DNA from: Glandiceps talaboti
Taxonomy: Eukaryota > Hemichordata > Enteropneusta > Spengelidae
Assembly: GCF_964340395.1 (NCBI RefSeq)
Contig: NC_135551.1
Span: 10,572,879 to 10,636,878 of the forward strand
Direction: 5' to 3'
DNA length: 64,000 bases
Numbering within the stretch: the stretch's first letter is position 1; each line of letters starts with the position of its first letter. Both the position numbers and the translations under genes were made by a program. Positions 45,309 through 56,079 of this stretch are shown one piece after another. The notes beneath the pieces were generated by a model, which was not told the DNA's origin, did not search any database, and saw only the letters and a program-made list of their open reading frames with translations.

Positions 45309-46388
45309 TTATAGTCGACTAGTACTATTGAGACTAATTACTTTTGATGTTGTATCATTTGAACCAATTAAGCCGGGTGATCCATAATATATATATCGAC
45401 ACATTTCACCGAAAGCGTTGTCCAATGTCTTAATGTTTTCCTTGGTAAACTGTGGTTCATTTGGGTTTGCTTTGCGATATAGCCTCATGTAAACATGCAC
45501 AGTGAAATGACCTTCTCTCCAATTATATGTGCCATTAAATAGTTGTCTATATCTGCCATAAGCCGGCTTTATCATGCTATCAGGTTCGATATGCAATAGG
45601 GTTATGTTTTCCTTTGCCAATTTATTCTGCTTGCTGACTGAGTTACAAGACCAACATTTGCTGTTATAGTGTTTATAGCTGTTGTAAAAGATTTTCAGAA
45701 ATGTCGCGTTTTTATTAGCAAGAATTATGCCGTTTGACATAGTACTTTGATATTCTCTGCCTACAACATAGTCATAATAGCGTAGAGGGTCTAAAGATGC
45801 TAAAACAAACAAGTCTAAGTCAAAATAAACACCTCCCCAACGCATCAAAATCTGTAGTCTCGCAAAATCAGCAGCATGCTCTGGCCATTTAGTTGAAATC
45901 TTCTTCCCAAAAACCTCTGTAGGCATTGCCATGTAATGGATTATTAATGGAGGAATAAGGTTTTTTGCCTCCTGCCACCATTCGCCCTCAGGTTGGCAGT
46001 CTGTGTGGAATAACATTTTATCTGCCTGCATAACCCTGTGTACACTCAGCATGCTGATAAGATTTTCAAAACGAAATGGACGACAAGTAAACCAGATGAA
46101 ATGTGCTATGTTGGGTACCACAAAGTGGTCATGAGGTTGTAGGTAACCGAACAGTTCTCCTTGTTTCTTGGAAGATCCGGTAACATTGTGTAGGCCAATA
46201 ACAGGCTCGCTTGACCTTGAATTTGGTAGGTAATTAACAGATTTGTTCAACCTTGAATTGCGAAGGTCAAACACAAATACCTCGTTTGACCTTGAATTGT
46301 GTAGGTCAATAACAAATTCATTTGACCTTAACTTGTGTATGTCAAAAAGAGGCTTGTGTGCATTTCCCTTTAGAGAAGTTGGTTGTTT
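45309..46388 (-). CDS. DxD glycosyltransferase, exon 2 (lumenal stem and catalytic domain)
   Basis: The exon follows an acceptor (TTGTATGTTTCAG, ending at 46389) and encodes 359 residues to a TAA at 45309-45311. An ATG overlaps the acceptor, but the exon fits exon 1 (47349-47438) in phase 0, giving 389 residues in all. The first 60 residues are a stem of 12-13-residue repeats (DLHNSRSNE, DLRNSRLNK, YLPNSRSSE). The catalytic domain begins near NIAHFIWFTCRPFRFENLIS and has the sugar-binding DxD motif in RWGGVYFDLDLFVLASLDP, preceded by HAADFARLQIL, typical of the Gly_transf_sug (GT32-like, alpha-1,4-GlcNAc/Gal transferase-related) family. Later landmarks are SNGIILANKNATF and Cys-x-x-Cys (CWSC). 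DLD would bind a metal-bound nucleotide sugar in the Golgi lumen. Donor and acceptor sugars are unknown. Confidence 0.85.
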   Translation of the reverse strand, partial: KQPTSLKGNAHKPLFDIHKLRSNEFVIDLHNSRSNEVFVFDLRNSRLNKSVNYLPNSRSSEPVIGLHNVTGSSKKQGELFGYLQPHDHFVVPNIAHFIWFTCRPFRFENLISMLSVHRVMQADKMLFHTDCQPEGEWWQEAKNLIPPLIIHYMAMPTEVFGKKISTKWPEHAADFARLQILMRWGGVYFDLDLFVLASLDPLRYYDYVVGREYQSTMSNGIILANKNATFLKIFYNSYKHYNSKCWSCNSVSKQNKLAKENITLLHIEPDSMIKPAYGRYRQLFNGTYNWREGHFTVHVYMRLYRKANPNEPQFTKENIKTLDNAFGEMCRYIYYGSPGLIGSNDTTSKVISLNSTSRL

Positions 46389-46740
46389 CTGAAACATACA
46401 AGAGAGAGAAAATACAATCTAAACACAGAACAAAAATTTTAAGAATATTTGGTTAAAGAGATTGGTAATACTTGTAGCCCAAAAAGGTTTAATTTGAATG
46501 TTATATTTTTGATAGTTATCAGAATTTATAAAAATACAAATTTTTAATGTAAGAGTAAGTTACTAAGGATAATAGAAGTAATGATATTACTGAACAAAGG
46601 AAATCATCCTTAGTTTGATACTGCTGTAACTATGAGTTGAGATGGTGCTTTGTTATTATCAGTGTATGTACCTAATGCTATGAAATTTGAAGTTTATATT
46701 CTAAATATAGTGCCTAATTGTCTTAAATTATTAATCATGC

Positions 46741-46769
46741 AAAATCAAATCAAATCAAATCAAATCAAA
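46741..46769. repeat. (AAATC)n microsatellite in the glycosyltransferase intron
   Basis: Six AAATC units. Confidence 0.9.
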
Positions 46770-47348
46770 AGCTACATCAATAAGATTTATATAGTACACG
46801 TGTGTTGTGCAGCTTCAATATGTATCATATGATGTGAAATATGAAGCCTGTATTCTTAATTCGTAATTCCTAAGATATTGTACTAAACATCATTAATAAT
46901 AATCAATATAATGCAAACGACTCACTCATTAAAACGAAAATCTACAAGCTTTACATGACAAATACATTTTGCTCTCGCCGACATGTGCATAAATTATGTG
47001 GGATTTGAAGCTTGTATTATTAAGATGTTGCCTAATTACAAAAATATAAACAACTAATAATTATAAAAAGTAATTAACTGAATAATTAACTACTGAAACA
47101 AACAACTACAGCAACAACCTGTATCAGATACGTGAGTTTTAAGTATGATTGGTATATGTACCAATTATATAGAATTTAAAAGATCATATTCCTAAGCTTA
47201 TTATGCAAATGATATCAATATTCATGATGAGATGTGAAGATTGCTTGTTATTTGAAAACAATCATGTGAAACGATACATATCTGAATTTTGGTTTAAGCA
47301 TTCAAATCCAATATTACATATCAATGTACAGTAGAAAGATTAACTTAC

Positions 47349-47438
47349 AAATAGATCGATTAAATTATAAAATGTCACGTGTATAAATATCACAGACATT
47401 ATAGCCAGGAGTAATCCGGTGAGAATGACTGTCTTCAT
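47349..47438 (-). CDS. DxD glycosyltransferase, exon 1 (type II membrane anchor)
   Basis: From the ATG at 47438 the exon encodes a signal-anchor starting MKTVILTGLLLAIMSVIFIH, ending ...NLIDLF before a strong donor (TTT|GTAAGT, intron from 47348). The frame is open upstream to 47573 and includes a basic GRRKK just before this Met, so translation could start earlier and place GRRKK in a cytosolic tail, the usual type II topology. The intron is 959 bp (47348-46389). The pairing of this exon with exon 2 is inferred from splice signals, matching phase and the expected anchor-stem-catalytic order. Confidence 0.65.
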
Positions 47439-47509
47439 TTTTTTCCTCCGGCCGAAAATATTTAGTGCAACACCTCGTATATATAGACAAGGTAGGTACC
47501 ACCAATGCT

Positions 47510-47887
47510 TTACACGTAATTGATAGATAAACCCACATCGTCGCATTGGACCAGTTGACTCATTTGCGTACATCGTCCAGATGTGTAGCCCTTGCCTAGT
47601 GAAAAGTTAGAAGCAAATTCATTAACCTTTAGTAATATATCAAATTGATTGACAGGGTCCCTGTCAGATAACATGGTCACCGATTCGGTAAGGGTAAAAG
47701 CAATAAAAGGTTCAGGCAATGCTACAACTGTGCTGTTCACATATTGGTAGTACATAACGACCTGCAAAGCTGAATGTCTCCCATAAGGGCAATGCATAAT
47801 AGTTGTTTTGTTCTTACACACATTAATTGTCGTAAGGCAAAATTTTGAGCTCTGGCTATTACACATGATATACCCGTTAATTAGCAA
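47510..47887 (-). other. Unexplained 125-codon frame upstream of the glycosyltransferase
   Basis: Minus-strand frame overlapping the 5' end of the exon 1 frame in a different phase. It has N-x-S/T sites (NKT, NST, NFS) and several Cys, but no signal peptide or recognised motif. It may be chance or a relic of another exon. Confidence 0.2.
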
Positions 47888-48067
47888 ATTAGTTATACCA
47901 AATTATGTATTATGACACTTGAAGTTTGCTACTTGAGATATTGCCCAATTACCTAGAATCATAAAGAATTAAGATAGCTACAAGCTTTATAGGACACATG
48001 GACTTTGTTATTATCAATGCAACCAAAGTATATGAAATTATAAGCTTGCATTCTTTAGATATTAATT

Positions 48068-48112
48068 TAATCAATCAATCAATCAATCAATCAATCAAGC
48101 AATCAATCAAAA
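48068..48112. repeat. (TCAA)n microsatellite
   Basis: About eleven TCAA/TCAATC units. Confidence 0.95.
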
Positions 48113-48176
48113 CAGTTTTATAGGGCCACAATCCAGTATGACGTAATGTTATATGGCGCTAAACAGGAGCAATAGT

Positions 48177-48255
48177 AGCTCTGGATGTATGCGCTACGAT
48201 GTTCGACACGTCTTTCCATCTCGTGTCGAACATCGTAGCGCATACATCCAGAGCT
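48177..48255. repeat. Perfect 34-bp inverted repeat (hairpin)
   Basis: Left arm 48177-48210 and right arm 48222-48255 are exact complements, with an 11-base loop (TCTTTCCATCT). The direct repeat CAATAGTAG lies just outside both arms. The arms contain CGCTACGATGTTCGACACG. No protein frame. The perfect pairing implies a recent origin or selection on the hairpin. Confidence 0.9.
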
Positions 48256-48591
48256 AGAACAATAGTAGATCACTGTAAAAAGTTAGAAATTGCCTAATTA
48301 CTGAAAATCTTTAATCATGCAAATGACTGATTACAATAATTGAAAACTACGTTAACAAAATATATCAAACATGTGTGTTGTATTCATTCGTGCATGCATG
48401 TACCAAATTATATTGAATTTCTATAATTTTTTTACTAAGCAAAGTAAACTTTTGCATGCACCTATAGCTAGTTGCTTTACAATATGTTGAATGATTTATA
48501 CCACACCAGCACACCGGATTTACACCAAACGTAGACAGTGTACTGTCAATAGAAATTGATAACTGGCCGGACTGCATGGTCAGTAACCTTT

Positions 48592-48700
48592 AACCTTTAT
48601 GGCCCGGATATAGGTTTTGAAGTTGTGAGGCGGAAGGGCTAGACTTTAGGAAGGCCAGTAAGCCATACAAACGGTCTGCAAAACCCGGGCCATAAAGGTT
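48592..48700. repeat. Inverted repeat with 16-bp arms
   Basis: AACCTTTATGGCCCGG (48592-48607) and CCGGGCCATAAAGGTT (48685-48700). Possibly a small foldback element. Confidence 0.75.
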
Positions 48701-49584
48701 TTGTCATATACCTATTTAATTGCTAAAATACGTTTGCAATAGATAATTTGGATATTTTAGAGTTAGTAAGAGACATTACACTGATAATAAATCGTCTATC
48801 ATTGTAAATCTCGACGTATGCCAAGGCCTCATCACATGCGCACTGGCGGATTGAGTATATTCAGTATTTTCATATCGCGAGCTCCTTGCAATTATTCACG
48901 ATATAATAATTTATGTACGTGTGCGCACATATGCATCGTTCGAGTTGCACGAAACACACAAACACAGCCGCAAATGCGCACAATAAACGGAGGACACGCA
49001 GCACAAAATTACTGATAAGATGGTTTAAATATTTGGCATTTAATATCAGTTATGATAATTTGACTGTGCAACAGATGTTTCGGAAAAATGACCTTTTAAC
49101 TTGTATACAGTTGAAATGAGTACCTGCCATAATGGACGGTATGCATGCACGCATGTCACCATTCAATAACAACAAAAATCTAATTAAAATCATCGTTAAA
49201 TCGGGCTTGATACAGGTTTTTGGAACAAAATAATGGTCAAAACTCACAAATTGGAAACACTATTCTTCATCAGTCGCTGACTATTGTCCGATTCTAGTAA
49301 TAAAGGTACACATCCTCTGAGTCTTGTTCTAAATGTTTGACACAGTAATTGAGTAGGCCTACGGTAAGAGCAGACCGGCTATCGTCGGCTCCGCTATGTG
49401 TGCATCGTTGATCACATCCAAAGCTTCATTAATGTTGCCACAATCGCCAAATAGAATACTCTTTAAATTTAGGAAGAATTTCCTGGAGCCAAAGTTGAAT
49501 ATCGTCGACTTCCACCATCACTGCATACATGTACAGGACGGGGGACGCCAACGAGTTGTGTAACACGCATAGCAACGCGCATTG
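48701..49584. other. Gene-free stretch
   Basis: No feature supported beyond short chance frames. Confidence 0.45.
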
Positions 49585-51103
49585 CAGAGGAGGCTGGAAG
49601 GGTGCAGAGCCTGATGAGTAAAATCAACTGTGAAAGCTCATATTATTACACAGTGAGCGCCTCCATTGTGTCACAGACATCTTCTTAATTACCTGTCTGT
49701 GATTGTGTACACTTCGATCGTGTGCAGATCGTGTGGTACGTTTACAATGGTGGCTGGCTCAGTGTTCACCAGCCGTATATTGGGCCATTTTCAACTCGCC
49801 GTAAGTTTCACAACAATTCATATACTATAAAAGCGAAAATCTCGACTGATATTTCTCCCTCCGTGCTAGAAGAATCAATTTGTGGAATTATTGATAGGAA
49901 TACTTTGATTATTCGATATTCGGCGATTTCGTGAAGAATACTTGACCTCGCCGAGGTCGTAAATTTCGGCCCGTTTTTTTGCCCATTTCTTGTTTCGCCA
50001 AAAATTTACAAATTTTGCAAAGTAGATGAATTATTGTACACGTTTAAATGGCTATAGTTAGAAATAGACAAGGTCTGTCTGTCTCAAGATTTTCGGTAGA
50101 AAGCGGATGATCCAACCCGGAGTCGATGGTGACCTCCTTTTACAAGTGATGTGACGTGACAATGCGAGCTTCTCACAACTTGCTCAACTACTACAGTAAT
50201 TAAAATCTCCGTTCACAGTCACCTAATTTCACCATTGATCCTACACGAAAGGGTCTATGATTTCACACATGTTTGAGATATTTCCCAGTAACATGTAACT
50301 TGCAAATTCGATATCACCCTGAAATCATGTGCAATAGTGACACCAGAAGGAAGGCAACTAGCGTAAGCAGGTAGTATTTTTGAGTGCAGTGTCCTGAGTT
50401 CAGCACCTCAACTTTATTCAGTGTAGCTGATTAAAACGTTAGATGTCTACCTTCCAAAATACAAACATTTGCTCAAAAAATAAATAAACACAACTACAAC
50501 AAGACTTCGGCCTTTGTTTTATCAAGTTAATTATTGCCACAAATTGTGCGAATCTCTCAGTTTCGCATATTTTAATCCGTCATGGTTTTTCTCTTGTCTG
50601 GCGACATACATGTAGCAAAATGTTCTCAGGCTACGTACATTGTGGTAACGTATGATGAGGTACTTTTGATCATATAAGCATTGCGAAATATTATATAACT
50701 ATCAAGGTAGATATACTATATGTAAAGTTGAGCTGGAATGGCGAGATTTGTAGATACAGACATATGTCATTTTGATATTTTAAGTGACTGGCATGAAAGC
50801 TACATGAAGGGGGAAATATGCACTACATGGATCCGTAATATGAGTGTTTTCTGAATATATTAAAGCTTAGACATAAAATAGGCCTTGGAGGTCTCAATTG
50901 CCTATCATACAAATTTGTAATACGCGATGTTGTTGTACATTAATTTGTTTGAACAATTATTTTCAAGGTGGAAGCTAAATTCCATGTGGCCACATCAGTC
51001 ATATAGCTATCCTCAGGGGGTACGAAAGGGGTTGTGTTAAATTACATTCAGGTCTTTTTTCACACAAGTCAAATTTATAGAAGTCAACACAGAGATGGTT
51101 TTA
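49585..51103 (+). mobile_element. hAT-like element, right end missing
   Basis: Starts CAGAGGAGGCTGGAAGGGTG, the same terminus as the complete element at 58692. It follows it for about 1.5 kb (GTGGCTGGCTCAGTG-TCACCAGCCGTA, ATCTCGACTGATATTTCTCC, CAGTGTCC, GATCATATAAGCATTGCG). Near 51103 the similarity stops and foldback element 2 begins, so about 0.8 kb including the right terminus is lost. No transposase. Confidence 0.75.
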
Positions 51104-51400
51104 TGCTTGAAAAATCAAAATGGATTAATATTGACTAAGTCTGTGTTTGTAACTCAATACATTGTACAAAAAGCTAAACAATATCTGAAAATATACAATA
51201 GCAAAGATTTTGCACATTTTTTATTCTTTTTGCAGTTTATTGACTGATAAACAAGGACTTGACATGTATGGTGTAATATTCATTTTGAAGTACGAAGCCA
51301 GTATGAAATTATATTATGTTTTATAATTAAAAATTAAAAATATATAGCCAATCCTTACCCATGTGGTCACTTTAATTGAATCAAATTGAATTAAATAGAA
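51104..51400. mobile_element. Foldback element 2 (left arm truncated)
   Basis: Shares GACTAAGTCTGTGTTTGTAA and CTCAATACATTG, GCAGTTTATTGACTGATAAAC and the right end CCAATCCTTACCCATGTGG with element 1. The left outer arm is missing where it meets the hAT piece. Confidence 0.7.
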
Positions 51401-51860
51401 ATTTATTCCACCGGAGAAGAAAATATATACACAAACATTTCTGTTGAGGGCCATGGAAATGGTTCCCTAGGAAGTAATCAGATACTATGGACTAGACAGT
51501 CAAATAATTAAGACATTTTGGACGTGTATGTAAAATAAGATTATGTAACAAACATAAGCTGTTACTTATGTACAGAAATAAAATTACAGTGGCAAATTGA
51601 AAAGAGACAAACGATAAATGTTATTCCCTCAGAAGATGCTGCTAAGTTTGTCTTAAAGCTATGTCTATTGTGTATCATTCTTACTGTCATGGGCACAGAG
51701 TTCCAGGTTTTAATGGAGGCTAAATGCCTCAACATGCATCGTCTGGCTTTTTTCTCACGCATTAACTCAGGTGCTGAACAAATGACTCGCCACGATATAA
51801 AATAGCCAACACTGTCAAAAGGTGAGTTGTTTACTTGTCTGTGGTTGCAGACAAAAACTA
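51380..51860 (-). pseudogene. LINE 3' end (reverse-transcriptase C-terminus and 3' UTR)
   Basis: The minus strand encodes a LINE-type C-terminal tail: FDSVGYFISWRVICSAPELM, ASIKTWNSVPMTVRMIHNRH and SFKTNLAA (WNSxP and SFK are typical). It ends near 51562 and is followed by a 3' UTR that ends in AATAAATTTCTATTTAATTC, repeated AATTCAATTT. No upstream domains are present (5'-truncated). The second copy is 55770-56079 joined to 58540-58683, split by an insertion. Confidence 0.65.
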
Positions 51861-53290
51861 TTCAAACGTAAATAAAGAAGTGTTGGTGGAGAAGAATGTA
51901 ATATATATTGTGACCTCGCTTTACACATCCCTACATCTTTCCACATTCCAGTAAGGGTCAAGGTGAGCACTACGAATACAAAGACGTGAGTGAAAACTTT
52001 TCAGATGCAAATACAGTGCTATAGCAACTCACAAATGCTATCATTTCATAGAGCCACTTCTTGCTTTGAATAAGATGTTTTGTCAATCTCGTGGTTTCCT
52101 CCCGAGCCAAACGTTTTCAAATGTTACTGACCCTGCAGTCCAGTGTATATTTATCGTTAACTACTTACACTGATCACACATTACACACACCCACACCCAC
52201 ACCCACACACAGTGTACATAGAGCAATACACAGCCAACAATATTACGAGGAGAACCAGCATGCTTGAGCAAACAATAACTATTGGTCCTTATGACGAACA
52301 ACATTATCATCTGTGTTGGCAAACTGTAGTATTGAATTTAACTTTTGTTCCAAATACAACCCTGAACATTTCAAGTGCTTTTTACTGAATAGTGGATCAA
52401 TCTGTTGACAAAGACTGAATTGTGTGGTCGTGTTTTAAAGAGAGGTTACATTCAATTCTATTCAAAGGATGTATTACGTTGTTAATCTTGGGTTCCTTCG
52501 TCAACCATTTTGTAAATTGAACTGATACGACATTGTCAGTGCAGTCGACGTCCGTCGACCGTGTCTAAGGTTATCACTTTTTTCAAATTTAATTGAACAT
52601 TATAAATTTACGATCAGTTTATATATTACATTCAGTTTGTATCAACATGAGTCCGTACCTGTGTGACAGCTATACCGCTCAAAGTCTTACCTAGTGCCGA
52701 AGGTCATGTAAAAGAAGTACGGGTAACATTCACCTTTAGCAACTCCTACACCTTTAAATTATCTGTTTAGAACCCGAGGAACACCATTATACGGGGGTGA
52801 TTTTACACAGTTGCCTGTAACATCTCTATCTTGTCGTACATTTCTATCTTAAATGGTCAGTATAAGTCTCAACAGCTTGGTTGCGAATACAATCCTGGAA
52901 TCAGTCAGCAAAATTGTCTGTTTCCCTTCTTTACACAACTTACATTCGTAAATGAAACCTGTCGCCAAACTGATTTGATAATGACTATGTTTAAACTATT
53001 TGCACATTCAGAATAAACTCACCTTCGATCACTTCTACTGGAAGCAAAATATCTTCTCGCTTGTTGTCCCTGGGTCTGGAGATGTGTGCAATGTTTCACA
53101 CATTCACAGGCCTCTGACTAGGGGTATGTCTGGTTATATGCTTATTACCTACAGCGATTGCGTGTGTATAAATACTTTGTTTGAATGTGACCTATTTAAA
53201 ACTTTTCAGCATAGTGCAAGAGTCACGTGATATACACGGTTCAATTTCCCAAACAGTATGGAAGAAGTGTACACTGGCTGTTGAGGCACC
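51860..53290 (+). repeat. Locally duplicated sequence, unit A
   Basis: Matches 60917-63110 with many substitutions and indels. Landmarks: ACGAGGAGAACCAGCATGCTTGAGC, CATGTAAAAGAAGTACGGGT, GGGGGTGATTTTACAC, CCTGTCGCCAAACT, GTCCCTGGGTCTGGAGATGTG and AGAGTCACGT. The shared unit includes the foldback element and LINE tail to its left, so unit A is 51104-53290. Possible minus-strand splice donors (GAAG|GTGAGT near 53026, TAG|GTAAGAC near 52692) are present, but the donor near 53026 is lost in unit B and no gene is assigned. Confidence 0.75.
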
Positions 53291-54305
53291 CTGACATTTT
53301 ACCACCAAAAAACGAGCAAAATGACCAGTACATAAAATATGTGTTAACAATAGTGTAGCCATATAAGACAAAGCACTACCCGATTCGTCGTTACTAGCGC
53401 TAAATTGCAATACGAAGTCAAAATATGTGTGTTCATTTCAGTTTGGTTTGGTGTATTTTAAACTCAGGGTAATCAATACACATGACAGACATCGACGAAA
53501 ATGTGATTAACATACTATTGTTTTTGAAAATGGGAATTCTCCCTGTAATGTTTTGATTTTATATATTTTTACCACACAAGATTTCACCATGGAGGCAGAC
53601 ATTTGTGGTAGATTATGATTTTGTCAACTTTTAGTGTACTGCAATATTTGGGAATATTATGATAAGGAAACACATATAATAAGACATCACACACTTGTCA
53701 CAATCGGGTGAACCTGATACGATCGTCACACGAAATGGTTTTGGACGAGTGCATAAATCGAATACATAAGCATTACATTTGGAGGCTTCAAAATTAGCAT
53801 CTTGAAATAAATTAACATCGGTGTTGCGTCCGAAGATAACTTGATTTAGATTTCCGTTTTGGGCTACCAAATTCAATTGTCAGAGGTTTTTGAATAATTC
53901 ATACTTTTTGAATTTAAATAATGAAGCAATGGTCCAAATAAGTACTTAAAAAGATGTTACCTATTCACGTAAACTTTGAGACAGGAAAATCATGACTAAA
54001 ATGTTATTATAATGGAATATTGTCATGTCAACGTATACATTGGCGACTCAGTATCGGTGGACAATCTGCACAGGAGACGGGTTCAGTGCTCAGGTAAATT
54101 CAAAATATCCCTTAACTATTTTATGTCACATAAGATTTAAATATCCGTGGATGGACGTTAGTACGACTAGTAATTGCCCTACCAAATTTACTAAAGTCGC
54201 CAACTAAATTGCAGCTGTTTTGTGATACTGTGGCCACACTCATATTTGATAGTTTCTCGACCAATGCTCAAACCAATGAAAGTTTGACTTCTTACTATCA
54301 ACGAG
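53291..54305. other. Gene-free stretch
   Basis: Short frames only (for example 53631-53876 minus, 54025-54207 plus), none with recognisable features. Confidence 0.45.
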
Positions 54306-54461
54306 AGTTTATTTATTTATTTATGTATGTATGTATGTATGTATGTATGTATGTGTGTGTGTGTGTGTGTGTGTTTGTTTGTTTGTTTGTTTGTTTGTTT
54401 GTTTGTTTGTTTGTTTGTTTGTTTGTTTGTTTGTTTGTTTGTTTGTTTGTTTGTTTGTATA
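54306..54461. repeat. Compound (TTTA)/(TGTA)/(TG)/(TTTG)n microsatellite
   Basis: Four successive simple repeats ending in about 22 TTTG units. Confidence 0.97.
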
Positions 54462-55502
54462 TTTATTCATTTACTACTAACTTTATAGAAAAAATGTAGT
54501 CATTGTAATGGCAATGCTAATGACTGTCTCAAAATACGGATAACACGATCAATAGATGCTGCTATGAAGTGAAGAAAATTTTCAACTTTTTTATGAACAT
54601 TGTCTATCACCAAACATTTAATGTAAATAGTACATATGTTTAGCGTGCTTGGCTGTTCTGAGGTAAGCAGGAATGTAACGACATATCGTCTTATTGTGTC
54701 TCTGTTTTATTGACAGTACCATTGTCGAACTTTGTAGAAAGCTAAAGGAATGTACGTATGTACTATAAGATGTTTGTATTCATGTGTCTTTGTATATTTC
54801 AGCAATGTAGGTCAGATACACGTCAGATATTTCACGTGCTGACTCAAATTATTTTTTGTATTAAATTGTAATTCTACAAAGTATAAAGCTGTTTCTCTGT
54901 CTATTACTCCAAAGCAATGAGGTATTTTTTGTATATTACATTTGATGCAGGTACTATGTCTAATTTTGCAATTATGGTGGTTTGTTGCCATGACAACTGA
55001 TGTTTATGACTATTTTTTAAAGTCAAGTATAACATAATATGTTACCTGACATATGGTGGTTTGTTCAAAACATGTCACGGGAATATATTTTAGCAAAACA
55101 TTGTTTAAGCCTACTTGGTTTGTTTCCATGGAAACATCTATCCTGTTTTAGATATTTTTTGTTACCATGGACACGCCTACACACATGGTAGAAGCAAGGA
55201 TAATTTTGTTTTATGTCCAATTTTGCAAAAATCAACATAACGTGGTGATTTTGTTACCTTGGCAACTGATTTCCATAAAATGGTGACTTTTTTGAACTCA
55301 GCATAACAAACTACTTCACTTTCGGTGGACAATATGCAAATAAACCTGATTATTATTAAATTCAATAACGTTATTTGTCAGCAGAAAATATTGCACAAAC
55401 AACATTTTAAGCTTCCTGTTTGTTTCCATGTTTCATACTATTCAAATAAACTCGATTATTATGAAAGTTATCATTATAATTATTATTAATTTAAAAAAAA
55501 TA
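54462..55502. other. Gene-free stretch with degenerate repeats
   Basis: Loose recurrences of TTTGTTTCCATGG, TGGTGGTTTGTT and ATGCAAATAAACCTGATTATTATGAA between 54960 and 55480. No gene. Confidence 0.4.
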
Positions 55503-55769
55503 TCATGGCTTCCTATTTGCTTGGAAAATCAATGTTGATTAACATTGACTGAGTCTGTGTTTCTAACTCAATACATTGTAAAAAGCTAAATAATGTGTAA
55601 AAGGCTTTTCATTGTAAATACAATAACAAAGATTATACACATTTATTAATCTTTTGCAGTTTATTGACTGACAAACACATTCATTTTCAAGCAGGAAGCC
55701 ATTATGAAATTGTTTTATAATTAGAATTCCAAAATAAATAGCCATTCCTCATCCATATGGTCACTTTAT
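55503..55769. mobile_element. Foldback element 3
   Basis: CATGGCTTCCTATTTGCTTGG near the left pairs with CAAGCAGGAAGCCATTATG on the right. The middle shares GACTGAGTCTGTGTTTCTAA and CTTTTGCAGTTTATTGACTG with the other two. The right outer end (CCTCATCCATATGGTCAC) is present; the left outer end is not. Confidence 0.75.
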
Positions 55770-56079
55770 TTGAATTAAATTGAATTGAAATTTATTCCAC
55801 CGGAGAAGAAAAATATATACACAAACTTTGAAAACAACAGAAAGAACATTTCTGGTGAGGGCCATGTAAATAGTTCCCTAGGAAGTAATCAGAGACTATG
55901 GACTAGACAGTCAAATAATTAAGACAATTAGGGCGGGTACGCAACCACAGAATAGTAAAATAAGAACAGACAAAAACATAAGCTCTTACATACAGAAATA
56001 AAATTACAGTGTCAAATTGAAAAGAGACAAAAGATAAACATTTTCCCCTCAGAACATACTGCGCTGTGAGTTTGTCTTA
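55770..56079 (-). pseudogene. LINE 3' end, second copy, left part
   Basis: Same 3' UTR and coding tail as 51380-51860 up to GTTTGTCTTA, where an insertion begins. It resumes at about 58540. Confidence 0.6.

Larger units (their letters stand above)
44400..48440. repeat. Degenerate dispersed repeat family around the glycosyltransferase
   Basis: At least six loose copies of one motif chain: TTGTTATTATCA-TG-ATGTACC-AATTATATGAAATT-GAAGCTTGTATTCTTAAGATATTGCCTAATTAC, then TAATCATGCAAATGACTCATTAAAA, then AGCTACATCAA-AAG-TTTATAG-ACACATG. Copies are near 44405-44520, 44550-44630, 46650-46800, 46820-46990, 46990-47240, 47900-48065 and 48280-48430. The glycosyltransferase exons sit between them, so the intron is largely built of this repeat. 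The nature (old satellite or MITE remnants) is not clear. Confidence 0.55.

Noticed and set aside
52690-53040. Possible minus-strand exons in units A and B with donors GTGAGT and GTAAGA
   Set aside because: One donor is lost and a frameshift separates the copies; the peptide differences are mostly non-silent. No consistent gene model.
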